DNA of 64,000 nt, from assembly GCA_002421605.1 (NCBI GenBank), contig DISJ01000020.1:184682-248681 (forward strand). The letters run 5' to 3'. How positions within the stretch are numbered: position 1 is the stretch's first letter; every line of letters begins with the position of its first letter. Source of the DNA: Rhodobacteraceae bacterium UBA6213. Its GTDB lineage: Bacteria; Pseudomonadota; Alphaproteobacteria; Rhodobacterales; Rhodobacteraceae. The position numbers and the translations under genes are program-made. A model generated the notes under the pieces. It searched no databases and was not told where the DNA came from. It saw nothing but the letters and a program-made list of their open reading frames with translations. Shown piece by piece: positions 59,041 to 64,000 of this stretch.

Positions 59041-59930
59041 AAGCTACTACCGCAAATCCCGACCGCACCCTAGGCAACTGGCTGCTCAACCTTTTCGCGC
59101 GCGGCTTGCTGGCGATGCTGCTGGCGCTGCCGTATCGCTGGCGGGTGCCATTTTCAGGCTGGCTGATGGCGCATGTCGTGGCACCTGTGGCGGGCTATCG
59201 CGCCCGGATGCGGCGCAATCTGAAACTGGTTCTGCCCGATCTGCCCGAAGCCGAAGTTACAAAAATCATCCGTGAAGTGCCCGACAACGCAGGGCGCACC
59301 TTTGTCGAGATTTATTCGGGGCGCGAATTTGTGAGCCGCCTTGGGGGGCAATTGCCTACCGGGCCGGGGATGGAGGCTTTGCGCGCCGCCAAAGCCAAAG
59401 GTCAGCCGGTACTGCTCGCCTCGGGTCACATCGGCAATTACGACGCCTTTCGCGGCACGTTGGCTGTGAACGGCTTTGAGGTGGGTGCGCTCTATCGAAC
59501 CGCGCGCAATCCGTGGATCAACTCGCACTACATCGCTGCGATGTCGCGCATCGGCACACCGCTGTTTGAACGTGGTCGCCCCGGCCTTACCGCGATGGTG
59601 CGCTATCTGCGCAAAGGCGGAACAGTGGCGATTTTGATCGATCAGCACGTGGCTTCGGGTGCCAAGCTCAATTTTTTCGGTCGCCCCGCAATGACGACGC
59701 TTTCGCTTGCCGAAATGGCGTTGAAATACGACGCGCTGGTGATTCCGATCTATGCGTTGCGCAGACCTGACGGATTAAGCTTTGACATCATCACCGAGGC
59801 GCCAATCCCCCATGCCGCGCCCGATGTGATGATGCAGGCCCTCAATGACAGCCTAGAGCGGCAGGTGCGCGCGCATATGGGCCAGTGGCTTTGGGCGCAT
59901 CGGCGCTGGAAGGTTGCACCGAACGCATAG
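59037..59930 (+). CDS. Lipid A biosynthesis-type (lauroyl) acyltransferase 1
   Basis: A 297-residue LpxL/HtrB-type lysophospholipid acyltransferase with a hydrophobic N-terminal segment (LLNLFARGLLAMLLALPYRWR) that anchors it in the inner membrane. The catalytic HX4D motif is HIGNYD near 127-132 (ASGHIGNYDAFRG), and IDQHVASGAKLNFFGRPAMT near 201-220 is the second family motif. It adds an acyl chain to lipid A or ornithine lipid. The ATG overlaps the exporter gene by four bases. The next gene is a paralogue. Confidence 0.88.
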   Translation: MKATTANPDRTLGNWLLNLFARGLLAMLLALPYRWRVPFSGWLMAHVVAPVAGYRARMRRNLKLVLPDLPEAEVTKIIREVPDNAGRTFVEIYSGREFVSRLGGQLPTGPGMEALRAAKAKGQPVLLASGHIGNYDAFRGTLAVNGFEVGALYRTARNPWINSHYIAAMSRIGTPLFERGRPGLTAMVRYLRKGGTVAILIDQHVASGAKLNFFGRPAMTTLSLAEMALKYDALVIPIYALRRPDGLSFDIITEAPIPHAAPDVMMQALNDSLERQVRAHMGQWLWAHRRWKVAPNA

Positions 59931-60017
59931 GTGCACCGCGCCGCGGCGCGCTTGAGATCGAATTGCCAATGCATTATGCCGAGTAAGGCTCTGCCGCACA
60001 GACGCGGAACCAGCGAA

Positions 60018-60893
60018 ATGAGGGGCGCGTTGAAGGACAACCTGCAATATCTGGTGTTTCGCTTTCTCGAAACGCTTGTGATGGCACTGCCCTATCGCCT
60101 GCGCGTACCGGCATTTGGCTGGATTCTGGCCCGCGTGATCGGCCCGCTTGCCAAGCTTGACCGACGGATCCGCGCAAACGTCACGCTGATTTACCCCGAT
60201 ATGCCCGAAGCTGAAATCCAGCGTCTGATACGGGGCGTGCCCGACAATTTTGGCCGAACCCTGATCGAGACCTACTCTGGCGAGGCGTTCATGCGCCGCG
60301 CGGCAAAGGCCCCGCTGCGCGGTGAGGGCCTTGAAGCGCTTGAACAGGCCCAACGCGAGGGGCGCGGGGTGATCCTGATTTCGGGGCATTTTGGCAATTA
60401 TGACGTGCTGCGGGCCTTTTTGCGCGCGCGCGGTCATTCGGTTGGCGCGCTGTATCGCCCGTTTCCCAACCGCAGGTTCGATCTGCGCTACCGTGCCAAG
60501 CTCAGCGTCATCAGCGGCCCGATTTTTCCGCGCGGCCGACGTGGCTTGTCCGAGATGATTAAGCATGTGCGGCATGGCGGCATCATCGGGATGCTGATTG
60601 ATCAGCACATGCAGCACGGCGCTCATCTGAAATTCATGGGGCACACCGCGCTGACAGCGACCTCGGCAGCCGAAATGGCGCTGAAATACAACGCGGTGTT
60701 GCTGCCCTTTTACGGGCGTCGGATGCCCGACGGGATGAATTTTGAACTGACGATCGAGGCCCCGATTGCGCATACGACGCCGGAGAAGATGACGCAGGCG
60801 CTGAACGACAGCCTAGAGGTGCAGGTGCGCGCGCATCCCGAACAGTGGCTTTGGGTGTCGCGGCGTTGGGGCCGCGCGGGCAAAGCGCGCTAG
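60018..60893 (+). CDS. Lipid A biosynthesis-type (lauroyl) acyltransferase 2
   Basis: A 291-residue paralogue of the preceding enzyme. The HX4D motif is HFGNYD near 125-130 (ISGHFGNYDVLRA), followed by LIDQHMQHGAHLKFMG. I chose the ATG at 60018 (MRGALKDNLQYLVFRFLETL); the frame goes back to 59931 and an ATG at 59976 is also possible. The two copies may add different chains or act on different acceptors. Its TAG lies in a CTAG shared with the convergent DUF1223 gene. Confidence 0.87.
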   Translation: MRGALKDNLQYLVFRFLETLVMALPYRLRVPAFGWILARVIGPLAKLDRRIRANVTLIYPDMPEAEIQRLIRGVPDNFGRTLIETYSGEAFMRRAAKAPLRGEGLEALEQAQREGRGVILISGHFGNYDVLRAFLRARGHSVGALYRPFPNRRFDLRYRAKLSVISGPIFPRGRRGLSEMIKHVRHGGIIGMLIDQHMQHGAHLKFMGHTALTATSAAEMALKYNAVLLPFYGRRMPDGMNFELTIEAPIAHTTPEKMTQALNDSLEVQVRAHPEQWLWVSRRWGRAGKAR

Positions 60894-61630
60894 TTGAGCC
60901 GCGCCGCCGCCAGAACCTGCCCCGGTAGCGCCGCATAACGCCCGCCGGGCTTCATCGTCTGCACGATCAGCGCGCTCAGCAGTGCGTTGGCACCCGGAAC
61001 TTTCAGATGCAGCGGGCTGGTGCCATCCCATTCCGCCAACGTCAGCCATTCGGTTGCAACGTTAACGTAGGTCGCTTTTCGCCCGGCGTTTTCGCCGCGC
61101 AGGATCGCCACCTGAACTTCCGGCATATAGCGCACCAGTTGCACCACAACATCCGATGAAAGCGCCGAAGAGGCGATTACATCGACCAGCCAGCCGGTTC
61201 CGTCGCGCTGCACATGCAGTTGCACCTGCTGCGGCATCGCCGAATTGCTGGCGATCTGGCCGCGCACCGCCGCGCCATCAGAACCGTTCATCGAGGCAAT
61301 GCCGCCGACAACCACCTGTGGCGTAAAGACTGCACGCGCCTCGGCCGCATAGGCATAGGCTTTTTGGCGCGAGGTAAAAGAGGGTTGGGCAAGGGTGTCT
61401 TCCCAACCAAGGTAGTCCCAATAATCAACGTGCAGCGACAGTGCCAGCACGCCCGGTTGGCCGGCGATCTCGCGCAGCAGCGCATCAGCGGGCGGGCACG
61501 ACGAGCAACCTTGCGAGGTAAAGAGCTCGACCACAACCTGGGGCGGCGCGACTGTCTGCGCCAGCGCCCCACTTGCTGCGCCCAGTGCCAGCCAGAGCCC
61601 GATACCTGCAGTTATTACCGTTCGCTTCAT
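60890..61630 (-). CDS. DUF1223 secreted thioredoxin-fold protein
   Basis: A 246-residue exported protein: signal peptide MKRTVITAGIGLWLALGAAS then GALAQ, cut near residue 25. The mature start VVVELFTSQGCSSCPPADALL carries a CXXC-like Cys-Ser-Ser-Cys that suggests redox use, and LALSLHVDYWDYLGWEDTLAQ is the DUF1223 signature. The family is often named glutaredoxin-like without biochemical proof. It converges with the acyltransferase gene (four-base shared stop) and is divergent from acnA. Confidence 0.87.
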   Translation of the reverse strand: MKRTVITAGIGLWLALGAASGALAQTVAPPQVVVELFTSQGCSSCPPADALLREIAGQPGVLALSLHVDYWDYLGWEDTLAQPSFTSRQKAYAYAAEARAVFTPQVVVGGIASMNGSDGAAVRGQIASNSAMPQQVQLHVQRDGTGWLVDVIASSALSSDVVVQLVRYMPEVQVAILRGENAGRKATYVNVATEWLTLAEWDGTSPLHLKVPGANALLSALIVQTMKPGGRYAALPGQVLAAARLN

Positions 61631-61730
61631 TCATCTGCTCCAACCTACGAGTTCCTTCCTAAGCGCCCGGTTGCACCTTTGCCAATCAACCATTTGCGAC
61701 CGGGGCGCTAAGTGACATCAACACGAGTTT

Positions 61731-61750
61731 TTGTGCACAATGGTATACAA
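61731..61750. promoter_or_regulatory. Double palindrome upstream of acnA
   Basis: TTGTGCACAA (61731-61740), a perfect ten-base palindrome, is followed directly by TGGTATACAA (61741-61750), which fits the NGTATACN-type site of GntR/FCD regulators with one mismatch. It lies 80 bases before the acnA ATG. Which protein binds it is unknown. Confidence 0.4.
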
Positions 61751-61830
61751 ATACAGCGCGCCCCTCTTGATTGCTACGAGCGGATGCGGCAAAAGCAGCC
61801 ATCCCCACAAAAGCCTCGGGAGGCCCGCGC

Positions 61831-64000
61831 ATGACCGTCGTCACCGGAAAAGATACCGCAAAGACCCGCCGCACCCTTAAAGCGGGCGGCAGAAGCATCG
61901 CCTATTACTCGATCCCGGCAGCAGAGGCCGCAGGGCTTGGCGATTTTTCGCGCCTGCCCGCAGCCCTCAAGGTGGTGCTGGAAAACATGCTCCGCTTTGA
62001 AGACGGTGGGTTTACCGTTTCGGTCGATGACATCAAGGCGTTTGCTGAATGGGGCGCCAAGGGCGGCAGCAACCCGCGTGAAATCGCCTACCGTCCGGCG
62101 CGCGTCTTGATGCAGGATTTCACCGGCGTCCCCGCCGTGGTCGACCTAGCCGCCATGCGCGACGGGATCAAGGCGCTTGGCGGTGATGCCAAAAAGATCA
62201 ACCCGCTGGTGCCGTGCGATCTGGTCATCGACCACTCGGTGATGATCGACGAGTTTGGCAACCCGCGCGCGTTCCAGATGAACGTGGACCGCGAATATGA
62301 GCGCAACATGGAACGCTATGTGTTCCTGAAATGGGGCCAGAACGCGTTTGACAACTTCCGCGTGGTGCCCCCGGGCACTGGTATCTGCCATCAGGTAAAC
62401 CTCGAATACCTCGCCCAGACCGTCTGGACCGACAAAGACCAGAACGGCGTAGAAATTGCCTACCCTGACACGCTGGTGGGCACCGACAGCCACACCACCA
62501 TGGTCAACGGCCTTGCCGTGCTCGGCTGGGGCGTTGGCGGTATTGAGGCGGAGGCCGCGATGCTGGGCCAGCCGGTGTCGATGCTGATCCCCGAAGTGGT
62601 GGGCTTCAAGCTGACCGGCGCGATGGTCGAAGGCACTACCGCAACCGACCTCGTGCTGAAGGTCGTTCAGATGCTGCGCAAACACGGCGTGGTCGGCAAA
62701 TTCGTCGAGTTCTGGGGCGACGGTCTTGACCATCTGCCGCTGGCCGACCGCGCGACCATTGCCAACATGGCGCCCGAATATGGCGCTACCTGTGGCTTCT
62801 TCCCGGTCGATGGCGAAACGCTGCGCTATCTGCGCCAGACCGGCCGCGACGAGGGGCGCGTGGCGCTGGTTGAAGCCTATGCCAAGGAAAACGGCATGTG
62901 GCGCGGGGCGGATTATGCACCGATCTACACCTCGACGCTGGAACTCGATATGGGCACCATCGTGCCTGCAATCTCGGGCCCGAAACGGCCACAAGATTTC
63001 GTGGCGCTCAACACTGCGAAAGCGTCGTTCGCCAAAGAAATGGCCGAAAGCTTCAAGCGTGACATGAGCAAGTCCGTGCCCGTCAAGGGCGAGGATTACG
63101 CGATGACCTCGGGCAAGGTGGTGATCGCCTCGATCACCTCCTGCACCAACACCTCGAACCCCTACGTGATGATCGGTGCGGGCCTTGTGGCGCGCAAAGC
63201 GCGCGCCTTGGGCCTGACGCGCAAGCCTTGGGTGAAAACCTCGCTCGCCCCCGGCAGCCAAGTTGTTTCGGAGTACCTCAACGCGGCCGGGTTGCAAGAA
63301 GACCTCGACGCGATCGGCTTCAACCTAGTAGGCTACGGGTGCACCACCTGCATCGGCAACTCTGGCCCGCTGCAGCCCGAGATTTCGGCGGCAATTGCCG
63401 AGGGCGATCTGGTGGCGACCGCGGTGCTTTCGGGCAACCGCAACTTTGAAGGCCGCATCAGCCCCGACGTGCGCGCCAACTATCTGGCAAGCCCGCCCCT
63501 TGTGGTAGCCTATGCGCTGGCAGGTGATATGAACATCGACCTGACAACCGAGCCGCTGGGGATCGGCAAAGACGGCAAGCCCGTGTTCCTCAAAGACGTC
63601 TGGCCTACCAACAAGGAAATCGCCGATCTGGTCGAACTGACAGTGACGCGCGCGGCATTCCTCAAGAAATACGCCGACGTGTTCAAGGGCGACGCCAAGT
63701 GGCAGGGCGTAAAGGTGACCGACTCGGAAACCTACGACTGGCCGGCAAGCTCGACCTACATCCAGAATCCGCCCTATTTCCGCGGCATGAAGAAGGATGC
63801 CGGCACGATTTCGAACATTCACGATGCGCGGGTGCTGGCGATCTTGGGCGACATGATCACCACCGACCATATCTCGCCCGCCGGGTCGTTCAAGGCGAGC
63901 ACACCCGCCGGTAGGTATCTGGTCGAACGTCAGGTTCCAGTGGCCGAGTTCAACAGCTACGGCTCGCGGCGCGGCAACCACGAAGTGATGATGCGCGGCA
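61831..64000 (+). CDS. acnA: Aconitate hydratase A, 3'-truncated by the window edge
   Basis: Interconverts citrate and isocitrate in the TCA cycle. The frame is open from ATG 61831 (GGGAGG seven bases upstream) to the end of the window, giving 723 of about 900 residues. The three Fe-S ligands are Cys438 (SITSCTNTSNP), Cys504 and Cys507 (GYGCTTCIGNSG). The VGTDSHTTMVNGLAV motif near 214-228 and the GAMVEGTTATDLV stretch are standard. The C-terminal swivel domain has begun (the DHISPAGSF motif, close to residue 680). Confidence 0.97.
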   Translation, partial: MTVVTGKDTAKTRRTLKAGGRSIAYYSIPAAEAAGLGDFSRLPAALKVVLENMLRFEDGGFTVSVDDIKAFAEWGAKGGSNPREIAYRPARVLMQDFTGVPAVVDLAAMRDGIKALGGDAKKINPLVPCDLVIDHSVMIDEFGNPRAFQMNVDREYERNMERYVFLKWGQNAFDNFRVVPPGTGICHQVNLEYLAQTVWTDKDQNGVEIAYPDTLVGTDSHTTMVNGLAVLGWGVGGIEAEAAMLGQPVSMLIPEVVGFKLTGAMVEGTTATDLVLKVVQMLRKHGVVGKFVEFWGDGLDHLPLADRATIANMAPEYGATCGFFPVDGETLRYLRQTGRDEGRVALVEAYAKENGMWRGADYAPIYTSTLELDMGTIVPAISGPKRPQDFVALNTAKASFAKEMAESFKRDMSKSVPVKGEDYAMTSGKVVIASITSCTNTSNPYVMIGAGLVARKARALGLTRKPWVKTSLAPGSQVVSEYLNAAGLQEDLDAIGFNLVGYGCTTCIGNSGPLQPEISAAIAEGDLVATAVLSGNRNFEGRISPDVRANYLASPPLVVAYALAGDMNIDLTTEPLGIGKDGKPVFLKDVWPTNKEIADLVELTVTRAAFLKKYADVFKGDAKWQGVKVTDSETYDWPASSTYIQNPPYFRGMKKDAGTISNIHDARVLAILGDMITTDHISPAGSFKASTPAGRYLVERQVPVAEFNSYGSRRGNHEVMMRG

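Overview
This window is a high-GC chromosomal segment, densely packed with housekeeping genes. Gene content and protein sequence point to an alphaproteobacterium of the Rhodobacteraceae type: an alphaproteobacterial-style HemB and IF3, the psuK-psuG pair, a glgX-pgm order, DUF1127 and Lrp-type proteins, and several roseobacter-like glycosyltransferases. That placement is inference from content. I see no rRNA or tRNA gene, no CRISPR array, no prophage and no insertion sequence.

Layout. 1-5.7 kb: end of a glycogen operon (glgX, pgm), quinone oxidoreductase with a small leader ORF, rpe and a rhodanese-like protein. 5.7-9.3 kb: FAD amine oxidase, tsf-rpsB with its promoter, and a cupin. 9.4-12.8 kb: pseudouridine catabolism (psuK-psuG), a DUF502 membrane protein and 3-hydroxybutyrate dehydrogenase. 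12.8-18.7 kb: a predicted sRNA, a peptide-binding protein, an XRE-cupin regulator and a translationally coupled acyl-CoA ligase/LysE/DsbA-like trio. 18.9-30.5 kb: an MFS pump, mfd, hemB, a SYLF lipoprotein, a lytic transglycosylase, ssb, a KamA/EpmB-like radical SAM enzyme, guaA and a monooxygenase-like protein. 30.5-34.7 kb: an Lrp-type regulator divergent from ferredoxin-NADP reductase, then infC (non-AUG start), a predicted anti-Shine-Dalgarno sRNA and an AbrB-family membrane protein. 34.7-42.5 kb: an accessory-looking glycan-modification cluster of five unusual proteins. 42.5-44.6 kb: small hypothetical and envelope proteins. 44.6-56 kb: pyrC, pyrE, dnaB, alr, mlaE/mlaF/pqiA-like, radA, cvpA, purF and zapA. 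56-64 kb: tkt behind a structured leader, a DMT exporter, two tandem lipid A-type acyltransferases, a DUF1223 protein and the start of acnA, which runs off the end.

Most of the sequence is ordinary core metabolism. Four places look least explained. First, the 34.7-42.5 kb cluster pairs multidomain proteins (glycosyltransferase plus methyltransferase-like plus alpha/beta-hydrolase-like domains) with a tandem-GT protein whose first half looks degenerate and a stand-alone hydrolase-like paralogue lacking the nucleophile serine. Second, a minus-strand transcript at about 33.47-33.59 kb carries five CUCCC motifs, two of them in hairpin loops, and sits 41 bases from a perfect FNR-type box. Third, a second minus-strand sRNA at about 12.8 kb has a good promoter and terminator. 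Fourth, the tkt leader can fold so that its Shine-Dalgarno sequence is paired. Five copies of a dispersed intergenic repeat (core GGGGATATTT then TGAAGCA) mark gene borders at 39.4, 45.7 and 51.2-51.4 kb.
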